Below, in pieces: positions 51,232 to 61,400 of a stretch of 64,000 nt of DNA (position 1 is its first letter; the number at the start of each line of letters is the position of its first letter). Under the pieces are notes generated by a model that saw only the letters and a program-made list of their open reading frames with translations, ran no database searches and had not been told where the DNA came from. Made by a program: the position numbers and the translations under genes. Source of the DNA: an uncultured Sphingomonadaceae bacterium (lineage in GTDB: Bacteria; Pseudomonadota; Alphaproteobacteria; Sphingomonadales; Sphingomonadaceae); contig CANLCX010000003.1 in assembly GCA_947489315.1 (NCBI GenBank), forward strand, positions 427,165-491,164, written 5' to 3'.

Positions 51232-53575
51232 GGGTTTCCCTCCTGTTATCGCTTTGGTTGATGGCAGGATGACAAAGCATATCTGCACAAACCGGTTTTA
51301 AGAGAATAATATCGGAAAAGGCGCTGGCGAACCCCCGCATGCGCGCCGATGGGTCATACGTAACAGGGAGGTAATTGCCGTCAGAGGCGCAACCGTTCTT
51401 AGATATTTTGTCAATTTCTGACTTCTCCAGTATATCGGTGTCGACCACCACATAATTCTTCAAGCGGGATTGGATGTCGGATATCTCCAGCTTCGTGCAA
51501 GCACTTGAGGGTATGAACGGCAAGCGGATTATCACGGTCGTTCCTATAGCCACCTTGCTATCGATCTTCATTTCTCCGTGGAGTTGGGACATAATTTTTT
51601 GCGACGCTAACAAGCCAAATCCTGTGCCTGCGGCATCATCGTCGGCCTTAATCCGCCTTTCTTCGCCTGCCGAAAGGCCTTCAATGACTGGGGTTTCAAT
51701 ACCTGGTCCAGTATCGGAAATGGTGAATTGGATCATGCCTTCAGAGGTTGATATCGAGAGGGTTATGCTACCTTCATAGGTGAATTTTAGACTATTGCTC
51801 AATATGTTGGACCACACGCGTGCCAACAACGCGCGATCGCTGATAATCCAATGATCCTCATATTCTTCGACGCGAAAAGACAAATTCTTTTTGTTTATCA
51901 AAGGTCGGTAAATCATTTCGAGGGGCCGCAGGAGATCGCTGAGTTTGAAACGGCTCAGAGCAATCAATTTTGAACTTTCGACACCGGATATGGGACCTGC
52001 CATGGTAGTGGATATGATATCCTCAAGCTGCGACGCCGACGCTCTAAGAATCTTGGAGAGCTCTTTAGGAATATCGCCTGCATCGCTTTTATCGGTAAAC
52101 TCGACAATGCTGTTGAGGGCCAAAAGTACCTGCTGACTATCGTGACCGGATGCGTGGATTAAATGACCCTGATCGTGGATGGTCGCCAGTGCAGAAGCCT
52201 TCTCCTGCTCCAACCGGTTTGCATTTTCGCTTATCTCAATTTGTTTTTGCAGGCTTTCATTCAATCCACGTTCGGTTTCGAGCTTCTCTTTATATATATT
52301 TCTGAGATGTAGTCCCATCGACAGCGAGATGAATAAGGCTCCGAAAAGCCCGAAAGGTCCTGCCAAATGCCAATTGAAGGACAGGCCTTTGACCAGTCCA
52401 AGAGCAGTCACGGCACCATATGTACTGAATAATGCCAAGCTGCTCCATGATATAAGCAGCGGCCAATATTGCCGTCCTAACCGCAAAGTCGCGATCGCCG
52501 CGATATAGGGCAAGAGCAGGACAATTATGGCGTTGACCAAGCGCGTCAGCATGCCGAATATGGCCTGAACCGTGCTGTCTTCGTGATATGTCAGAAGGAT
52601 ATGGCCAACGATTGTAATGGCACCGGTAATGATCAGCCCGATCAGGAATATATTGAGCGCTGGAAAGGTTTTCCGGGTGTTGAGAAAGCTCCTTGCGAAC
52701 TGCGCCATGGCGATGGAAAACGCACAGGCCAATGCAAAGCCAACCGTATGAACCCACGGGCCTTTGTCATAGAGGAAATAAAACGTAGTATATCCGCCAA
52801 TATGCAGAACATAGACGGCGTGGAAAATTTCCGCGAGGCCCAGCCACAAGAATTCCGGCTTGCCCGTAACAGTATAGAGCACCACACCCACAACCATCAG
52901 GGTCAGCATCCCCAATACGGAGCCTGAGACCAAAGCGATATTCTGAAACCGTTTTTGGAAGAAATTTTCTTTGGTCGATATTTTTAAGGGCAATATGGTG
53001 GAATGCTTGCCTTCAAAAGTGATTGCGAATTGCTTCTGCTCACCTGGATCCAGGTTAAATTCATGGGTGAAGCTATGGTAGGTTTGCAAAGTATTGCGCA
53101 CCTGTTCCATATCGCTGCCGTCGAGCAACACTTGCGTGTCGCCAGACGCATATTCGACCATTTGGAAACTTTTGAGCGCACCGCGTCCTGTCGTGAATAG
53201 CCATTCTCCAGATTCTGAACCCTCATTTTTGACGCTAAGGAGAACCAACAGGGGTCCATCGGGGCGTCCGAAATTTATGCTGGAGGTGTCAAGATGCATA
53301 AGGGACGAATCATATTTCGCGAGATTATCCTTGCGAATATCGCCGGAATAATTTTTCAGATAGCGGACATAAGGAGCCAAGGCTGGACCGTCTGAACCAG
53401 CGATTAAAGAGGCAGCTGGTAAATCAAGTGATTTATGATCCGACGGCCGGTCAGTATCTACTGTAAGCGGCTCTATAATTTCAGAATTATCGCCTACCGT
53501 TGGGGAAGAAATCGCGGCAAATGCGGGCATGCAAAGCAAGAAAAAGCATAGCAGTAGGCACGGCGCTCGCTTCAT
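51221..53575 (-). CDS. 7TMR-DISM sensor histidine kinase
   Basis: A 784-residue membrane kinase. A signal peptide (MKRAPCLLLCFFLLCMPAFA) leads to a periplasmic 7TMR-DISMED2-type beta domain (about 60-200), seven membrane helices (about 205-400), a coiled-coil (GLNESLQKQIEISENANRLEQEKA), a dimerisation domain with the phosphoacceptor His in HASGHDSQQVLLAL, and an HATPase (NILSNSLKFTYEG, DTGPGIE, GTGFGLLASQKI). The extracytoplasmic domain is a family associated with carbohydrate sensing. It is divergent from the two-partner secretion operon, which it may control. Confidence 0.9.
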   Translation of the reverse strand: MKRAPCLLLCFFLLCMPAFAAISSPTVGDNSEIIEPLTVDTDRPSDHKSLDLPAASLIAGSDGPALAPYVRYLKNYSGDIRKDNLAKYDSSLMHLDTSSINFGRPDGPLLVLLSVKNEGSESGEWLFTTGRGALKSFQMVEYASGDTQVLLDGSDMEQVRNTLQTYHSFTHEFNLDPGEQKQFAITFEGKHSTILPLKISTKENFFQKRFQNIALVSGSVLGMLTLMVVGVVLYTVTGKPEFLWLGLAEIFHAVYVLHIGGYTTFYFLYDKGPWVHTVGFALACAFSIAMAQFARSFLNTRKTFPALNIFLIGLIITGAITIVGHILLTYHEDSTVQAIFGMLTRLVNAIIVLLLPYIAAIATLRLGRQYWPLLISWSSLALFSTYGAVTALGLVKGLSFNWHLAGPFGLFGALFISLSMGLHLRNIYKEKLETERGLNESLQKQIEISENANRLEQEKASALATIHDQGHLIHASGHDSQQVLLALNSIVEFTDKSDAGDIPKELSKILRASASQLEDIISTTMAGPISGVESSKLIALSRFKLSDLLRPLEMIYRPLINKKNLSFRVEEYEDHWIISDRALLARVWSNILSNSLKFTYEGSITLSISTSEGMIQFTISDTGPGIETPVIEGLSAGEERRIKADDDAAGTGFGLLASQKIMSQLHGEMKIDSKVAIGTTVIIRLPFIPSSACTKLEISDIQSRLKNYVVVDTDILEKSEIDKISKNGCASDGNYLPVTYDPSARMRGFASAFSDIILLKPVCADMLCHPAINQSDNRRETRDL

Positions 53576-53713
53576 CAAGTTTCCCCCTGATAATCAGCAT
53601 AATCCCCACGTTACCCCTCGCTACCCTAAACTAATTTAGGGTTCCGTGGAAAGAAAATTTACATCATGTGACGGCCCGAGCCCCGTGTGGAAGGGCTCAA
53701 ACAGGTGGGACAG

Positions 53714-55462
53714 ATGAAAATTTATTCAGATTGTAATCGGGCTGATCGGCGCCATATTGGCCGCCGTCACATGTTCTTGTTATCTCTTTTGACCGGGGGG
53801 ATTATTGCTGCCCCTGTTCAGGCTCAAGAGTTACCTCGTCCGCCATCCGGGACGTTTGAGCAGGAGAACCGTGACCGTGTCGGTCCGGTATCGGAGCCTC
53901 GAGCGACCTTTCGGATAGAGCGTCCTTCTGCGGGAGACGTGGCGGCGGCATCGGATGTGCGCTTTAATGTGCGCGGATTTCGGATTGTCGGAGCCTCGGT
54001 TATTGCCGAGGAACGGCTACAGGGCGCGCTGGCGGAATTTGCCGGACGGCCCATGACGCTGGCGGACATTTACCGGGCAGCGGATAGGCTGACCAAGGTC
54101 TATGCCGATGCCGGCTATGCCTTGTCCTTTGCGCTGGTGCCGGTACAGGATGTTGCGGACGGGGTTGTCGTCATCAACATTATCGAAGGCACGGTCGATA
54201 GGATTGATATCGAGATTAAGGGCTCTGCTGGTCTGACCGGCAAGGACCGGTTGATCCGGATGTTGGAGCGCCGCTTTGCCGGACTGATCAATAGCGGGCC
54301 CGTGAAGATCGATGATATCGAACGGGCTGTGCTGAACAGCCGCGATCTGGGTGGTATGGACGTTACCATGGTTGTGCGCCCGTCCGAGCAGACCGATGGC
54401 GCGGCCAGCCTGCTGATCATCGCTGACCTTGATCCGATTGTCCTCGACTTCCAATTTGATGACCGGCTGCGTTCAGCTTTCGGGGATTACCGCTCGCGCG
54501 CTACGCTGCGGGTTAACTCGATGTTGATCCCGGGCGACCAACTGATACTCGACGGACGGACGTCCATTCCCACCGGCGGTTTTGTCTCTGGCTTTGTACG
54601 CTATCAGGCCCCCATTGGCAGTTCGGGGCTGACCGGTACGCTGGACTATTCAAGGGCGCGGTCGCGCGGACGGGACGGTCTGCTCGATCTGCTGGATTTT
54701 GAAGGCAATGAAGAGATTGTCCGCGCTGGCATGCAATACCCCATTCAGCGCACCCGCACCGCCAGCACATTTGTGAACATCAGCGCAACCGCGATTAACA
54801 GCGAGAGCGGCTTTTTCGGGCTGACCTTGATTGATGATAATATCCGCACTGTTGAGGTCAGCGCCTCGCATGACTGGGCTGCATCAGATGGCTCTGTTGG
54901 GTTGGTGGCGGTCTCTCTCAATCAGGGATTAAAGGGCTTTGGCGCCACCGGGCGTTTTAACCCGCTGCGTAGCCGGTCAACCGGGCAGCCGGATTTTACC
55001 TCTGTCACCACAGCGCTGGATCTGCGCGGGCCGATTGGTGTGCCGAACACAGCGATCCGGATCAACCTGGAGATGCAGGCCGGGCTTCATGGCGCAGCAT
55101 TGGCCGCGAGCGAGTGTAATTATGGCGGTGACCGCTTCGGTCGGGCCTTTGATTTTGGCGCATTGGGCGGGGAGCATTGCCTGACCGCGATGGTCGAAGT
55201 CACCCACTCGGTCCAGCTGACGGATGGCTTTATCCTCCAACCCTTTATGTTCGCGGATGCAGGCACGGCGTGGCAGTCGGGCCGTCTCGATATTGGCGAG
55301 GCGCGTACCAGCGAAGCCTGGTCCGCGGGTCTCGGCGCCCGTTTGGCGCTGCCTTATGGGCTAAGCGCAGAGGCTTATGCCGCCTGGCCCGGCCGCGCCC
55401 GCTTCACCCCCAACAATAGCGGCGCAGCGCGCTTCTTCTTCACGATTGGAATCCGGCTATGA
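53714..55462 (+). CDS. TpsB/ShlB-FhaC family outer-membrane transporter
   Basis: A 582-residue two-partner secretion pore. A signal sequence (HMFLLSLLTGGIIAAPVQAQ) is followed by a proline-rich stretch, POTRA domains (FRIVGASVIAEERLQGALAEFAGRP, YADAGYALSFALVPVQDVADG..V) and a 16-strand barrel ending in FTIGIRL. The start may be ATG 53714 or ATG 53771; the first gives a long n-region. It should export the adjacent exoprotein, whose start overlaps its stop in ATGA. Confidence 0.9.
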   Translation: MKIYSDCNRADRRHIGRRHMFLLSLLTGGIIAAPVQAQELPRPPSGTFEQENRDRVGPVSEPRATFRIERPSAGDVAAASDVRFNVRGFRIVGASVIAEERLQGALAEFAGRPMTLADIYRAADRLTKVYADAGYALSFALVPVQDVADGVVVINIIEGTVDRIDIEIKGSAGLTGKDRLIRMLERRFAGLINSGPVKIDDIERAVLNSRDLGGMDVTMVVRPSEQTDGAASLLIIADLDPIVLDFQFDDRLRSAFGDYRSRATLRVNSMLIPGDQLILDGRTSIPTGGFVSGFVRYQAPIGSSGLTGTLDYSRARSRGRDGLLDLLDFEGNEEIVRAGMQYPIQRTRTASTFVNISATAINSESGFFGLTLIDDNIRTVEVSASHDWAASDGSVGLVAVSLNQGLKGFGATGRFNPLRSRSTGQPDFTSVTTALDLRGPIGVPNTAIRINLEMQAGLHGAALAASECNYGGDRFGRAFDFGALGGEHCLTAMVEVTHSVQLTDGFILQPFMFADAGTAWQSGRLDIGEARTSEAWSAGLGARLALPYGLSAEAYAAWPGRARFTPNNSGAARFFFTIGIRL

Positions 55463-58400
55463 CCCTCTCTATCGCAAAAGGCCGCAAGCATCGGTTTGCC
55501 CTGCTAATGAGTGGAGCGGCGATAACCGCTATAATGGGTGCAAGCCCGGCATATGCCAATCCCTCGGGCGGGACAGTAACCGCAGGCAGTGCCGGTATCG
55601 TCGGTGAAGGCACTGGAAGGGTGACCATCCAGCAGAACAGCGACAAGGCGGTGATCGACTGGCAGTCCTTCGGGATTGCAGCCGGTGAAAGCACGACATT
55701 CGCGCAGCCTGGGGCCACATCAATAGCGCTCAACCGGGTCACGGGCGGTGATGTCAGCACGATATTGGGTGAGCTTAATGCCAATGGGCGGGTGTTTCTG
55801 ATCAACCCCAATGGCATCCTGTTTGGTGAAAGCGCCCGGGTCGATGTCGGGGGTTTGGTGGCCACGACTGCGGATATTTCCAATGAAGCGTTCATGGCTG
55901 GCGGCGCATTGCGCTTTGGCACGCCCGGCAAAGCGGGCGCACAGGTAATCAACCAAGGCCAGATCACTGTGCGCGATGCCGGTATCGCTGCCTTTGTTGC
56001 GCCGCAGGTGGTCAATGACGGCGTGATAACCGCTCGGCTTGGCAAGGTTGCCCTCGGTGGCGCAGAAAGCTTCACGCTGGATCTTCACGGCGATAATCTG
56101 ATCCGTTTTCAGGTCGGGGACGAAGTTACGTCCACCGATAGGGATGGCGCGCTGGTCGAAGTTGGCGGTGTCATTGATGCCAGCGGCGGGTCCCTGATGA
56201 TAACCGCTTCCGCTGCGCGCGAACTGGTCAACCAGTCTGTGCGCATCGGTGATGTCGAGAGCGCAGGCGGCGCAAGGGTCAATGCTGACGGCAGTGTATC
56301 TCTCACTGCCAGCAGGGTCGCGCTTGCCGGGTCTGGAGAAATTGAGACCGGCAGGAATGTCAGCATTGACCTTTCATCTGCCAGCAATGGCGGTAGCGCC
56401 GGTGACGGAGCGCGCGGGGGCACGCTCTCCGTCTCGGCAGACCGCACGATATTGGACGGCACGATCAATCTCGATGGCGATGGCGCCGGTGGCAGCGCTG
56501 ATATCAGCGGCAGCGACTTTCTTTCCTTCGGTTCCATCCTCTCCACGCGAGGACGGGAGGTTGGCGGCGATGTGCGGCTGTCAGCGGGGAGTTTATCGCT
56601 GGCGGGGCAGATTGTCGCCAATTCCGCACTGGGATATGGCGGCAATGTGAATATCCACGCCAACGGCCGCGCGATTGATACCGGCGATGCCTTTGTCGAT
56701 GCCACCGGCCTGCATGGCGGCAGTATAAGCTATATCTCCGACAGCCAGATCATCTCGTCGGGCAAGTTCCGTGCGTCCGGCACTTACGGCTTTGGCGGGA
56801 CGATCGACATGACCGCGCCGCGGCTTGATCTCTTTTCTGGTCAATATTATGCGCAAGGCGGCGTCCAGGGCGGTCGCATCCGCTTGGGCGGCGAATATCA
56901 GGGCGGCAAAGGCCTGACCACTGACGAGCTTGCCAACGCGAGCAATCTGGTCGCCACGGACGGGGTGGTCATTGATGCCTCTGCCATTGGCCAACGCGGC
57001 ATGGGCGGGGATATTGTGGTCTGGTCGGACGAAAAGACCACCTTCCTCGGCACGGTGCGTTCGCAGGGCGGCCTGTTTGGCGGTAATGGCGGCAATATCG
57101 AGATATCTGGTGCACAGGACCTGCTCTATGCTGGCACGGTCGAAACCGCCCGGAGCGGTATGCGCGGCGGCAACCTGCTGCTCGATCCCAAAAATATCAC
57201 CATCGCTGAAACGCCGCCCAGCCAATATGCCCTGGTACTCAATGCACTGAACGTGACCGATGACGGACCTCTGGAGGGCGGAGACATTAATTTCGGAGAT
57301 CAGGGGGATCGTTTCGGCGACAGTGTCTCCTTGGACGGCACAAGGTTGGCCGTCGGTGCCGCTACTGATGATGGCGCGGGTAATGGCAATGGCGAAGCGG
57401 GTGCAGTTTATCTCTTCAGCTTTGCCGATCTGGATTTCTCGGCACCGAAGCTCGAAAGCATATTGGGGGCGGGCTATAGCGGCGGTAAAAACTTCTCCAT
57501 ATTCGCAGGACTTTCTTTCGGCGCATCCGTATCGCTGGATGGCAATCAGCTGGCGGTTGGATCGACTGGTCAATCAGCAATCTACCTATTCAGCTTTGCC
57601 GACGCGACATTCTCGACACCGACACTCCACTGGAGGGTAGGTGTAAGAAACACAATGCCTGGCGAATTTCAGGTAAGCGGCCTCCAGCGCAATGACAGTT
57701 TCGGCGCATCCGTATCGCTGGATGGCAACCGCCTTGCCGCCGGAGCGCTCAACGATGACGGTTTGAACGATGATGTTTTGAATGCGGGGGCGGTCTATCT
57801 GTTCCGCTTTGACGATCAGGCTTTCACTAACCTGCGACAGGAAAGTATTCTGGGCGCAGACTATATCGGCGGTAAAAACTTGGATGTGATGGGCTTGCAA
57901 AAGGATGACAAGTTCGGGGTTTCGGTTTCGCTGGATGGTGACCGGGTAGCGGTTGGAGCGATATTCGACGACGGCGCGAACGACAGTTTGTTTAATCCTG
58001 GCGCGGTTTATCTTTTCAGCTTTGCTGATGCCGCTTTTTCTACACCGATATTAGAAAGCACATTGGGTAACGGCTATAGCGGCGGTAAAAACCTTGCAGT
58101 GACCGATCTTGCGGCTTTTGACGCGTTTGGGAATAGCGTATCGCTTGACGGCAACCGTCTTGCTGTTGGCGCAGGTGGTGATGATGGGCTGAACAATGGA
58201 ACCAGCGCCGCGGGCGCAGTCCGGTTGTTCAGCTTTACTAACGCAACTTTCTCTGATCCAGAGCAGCAAAGCATATTGGGTAACGGCTATAGCGGCGGTA
58301 AAAACCTGTCGGTGGGGAGCTCAAGAGATGACCGTTTTGGTTTTTCAGTGTCACTCGACGGTAACCGGCTGGCCGTTGGGACGCCTGGGGATGACGGGGA

Positions 58401-61400
58401 GGGCAATTCGGTTCCTGGTTCTGGATCGGTTCGTCTGTTTACATTTACGGATGCGCTATTTTCCGGACCGGCACAAGTGGGTACTTTCGGTGCGGGCTAT
58501 ACATCCGGCGTCAGTCTTGATCTGACGCAATCGGTTTCGGCTCTGGATAGCGATGATGCGTTTGGCACATCGGTCTCGTTGGACGGCAATCGGCTCGCTG
58601 TGGGTGCATCGCTTGATGATGGCGCAAGTAATGGATTCGATGCCGCAGGCGCAGTTTATCTGTTCAGCTTTGCCGATGCTGCTTTTTCCACTCCGACGCT
58701 GGAGGGTATATTGGGCGCGGGCTATAGCGGCGGTAAAAACCTGTCGGTGACTGATTTGGAGGCCGGTGACCAATTTGGAAGCGCGGTCTCTCTTGATGGC
58801 AACCAGCTGACTGTCGGGGCAACGCTTGATGATGGTGCAGGCAATACAGCAAACGACTCTGGCGCCGTCTATCTGTTCAGCTTTGCCAATGCCGTCTTCT
58901 CGACACCCACGCTCCAGGGCATATTAGGCGCGGGCTATGGTGGTAGCAAAGACCTCGATGTGAGTGGTTTGGAAGATTCCGATCTTTTTGGAAGCTCCGT
59001 CTCTCTTGATAATAACCGGCTGGCTGTCGGGGCATCGCTTGATGATGGTGCAGGCAATACAGCAAACGACTCTGGCGCCGTCTATTTGTTCAGCTTTGCC
59101 GATGCCCTTTTCTCTAATCCAACACAACAAGCCGTATTCGGCGTGGGCTATGGTGGTAGCAAAGACCTGGATGTGAATGATTTGGGATCATTTGATGCAT
59201 TTGGCAGTTCCGTCTCACTGGACGGTAACAGGCTGGCCGTTGGCGCGCGCGGCGATGGTGGTGCCGGTGATACGGCAATAGCCTCAGGAGCGGCCTATCT
59301 GTTCAGCTTCGCCGATCCGACCTTCTCTACACCGATGCAAGAAGCCAAATTCGGTTTGGGCTATAGCGGCGGCAAAAGCCTAGCGGTGACTGATTTAGAG
59401 GCGGGTGACCAATTCGGCACTTCTGTCTCGCTGGAGGACAACCGACTAGCCGTAGGGGCAGATAGCGATGATGGCGCTGGGAATGCAGCTGAAAATTCGG
59501 GAGCGGTCTATCTGTTCGGCTTCGCCGATGCTGACTTCTCGAACTCGCAACTCGAAGGTAAATTGGGATCAGGCTATGGCGGGGGGCAAAACCTTTCGGT
59601 GACTGCTCTGGAGGCTGACGACAGGTTCGGTATATCCGTCTCCCTGGATGCAGACCGGCTCGCCATAGGAGCAAACGGCGATGATGGACCGGGCAATGCG
59701 TTGCCAGATTCGGGGACCGTCTATCTGTTTGACCTGGCTCCTCCGGCGCTGGGTTCCAACCTCTACGCCGACAATCCAGCCAGTGACGTGACGATATCAC
59801 CCGGCAGTCTGACTGCGATCCTGAATGGCGGGACGAATGTTACGCTGCAGGCGAATAACGATATTTTTGTGAACGATGCCGTGACGGCAAATAATCCTGC
59901 CGGCAATAGTGGCGGGCTGATCCTGCAGGCGGGGCGCTCGATCTTTGTCAATGCAGGGATTACGACTGACAATGGCTTGGTCGCGCTGTTTACCAATGAT
60001 CAGCTGGCCAATGGGGTGATTGATGCAAATCGTGATCCCGGGGCGGCGGAGATCAGCTTTGGCCCGGGCGGCTTCGTCGACGCGGGGACTGGCGTGGCTT
60101 TGATCCGGCTTCTGGACGGCGCGGGCAAGACCAATTTTGCGAGCGGTCAGATCAACCTCGGCTCGATCACGGCTTCTGCCATAGAGGTGATTAATGAAGG
60201 GGCGAGCGCGGGTAGCGGGGTAACCATCAACGCCGGTGCTGTGCTGTCTGCCAGCGGCGCCAACAATGCGATCATTATATCGGGCGACAGCTTCACCAAT
60301 AATGCCGGTGCCGGTGCGTTCAACCTGACCGGTAGTGGACGTTTTCTGGTTTATTCGAACGACTGGGATACCGATACGCGCGGCGGGCTGATCGGTAACA
60401 ATCTTTATAACAGAAGCTTTGTCGCCAATGGACCGGGAGCAATCACGCAGACCGGCAATATGTTCATCTATGAACGGCAGCCCGTTCTGACCTTCACCGC
60501 CAATGATGCTGCTCGCGAATATGGTCTGGCCAATCCGGTATTTTCGTCGGTCTTCACCGGTCTGGTGAACGGCGACAGCGCTGGCTATGCGTTTAACGGT
60601 ATAGCGGACCTCACAACAGCGGCGACGAGCGGCACAGCGGTCGGAACCGTTCCGATTAATGCGAGCCTGGGGTCTCTTTCATCGGATGTCGGCTATGGCT
60701 TTGCCTTTGCGCCGGGAAGCTTGTTGATTACCAAGGCGTTGCTGAACGTGCAGGCTGATAACAAAACCCGTCAATATGGTCTCGTCAATCCGCTGCTCAC
60801 TAGTAGCATAACGGGTTTCCGTAACGGCGATAACAGTTCAGTAATTTCGGGCCTGACGCTAGCTACAGCGGCGACGCAAGGCTCTGATGTCGGCAGTTAT
60901 GCGATCACCGCATCCGGGGCGAGTGCAACCAACTATGATTTTGCCTTTGTACCCGGCACGCTGTCGATCACCAAGGCGCTGCTCAATGTGGTCGTCGACG
61001 ATCAGGCCCGCGAATATGGGCTTTCCAACTCGCCGTTTACCGCTGACATTTTTGGTTTTGCCAACGCGGATAATGCGTCCGTCATCTCGGGGCTGGTTTT
61101 GAGCACATTAGCGACGCAAGGCTCTGATGTTGGCAGCTATGCCATCACCGCTTCGGGCGCGAGTGCAACCAATTATGACTTCGCCTACACCCCCGGAACA
61201 TTATCGATTACCAAGGCGCTGCTGAATGTGACTGCAGACGACCAGACTCGTGAATATGGATTGGTCAATCCATTGCTGACGAGCAGCATCGCTGGTTTCC
61301 GGAACGGTGATGATAGTTCGGTCATTTCCGGTCTAACGCTAGCAACAGCGGCAACGCAAGGCTCTGATGTCGGCAGTTATGCGATCACCGCTTCGGGCGC

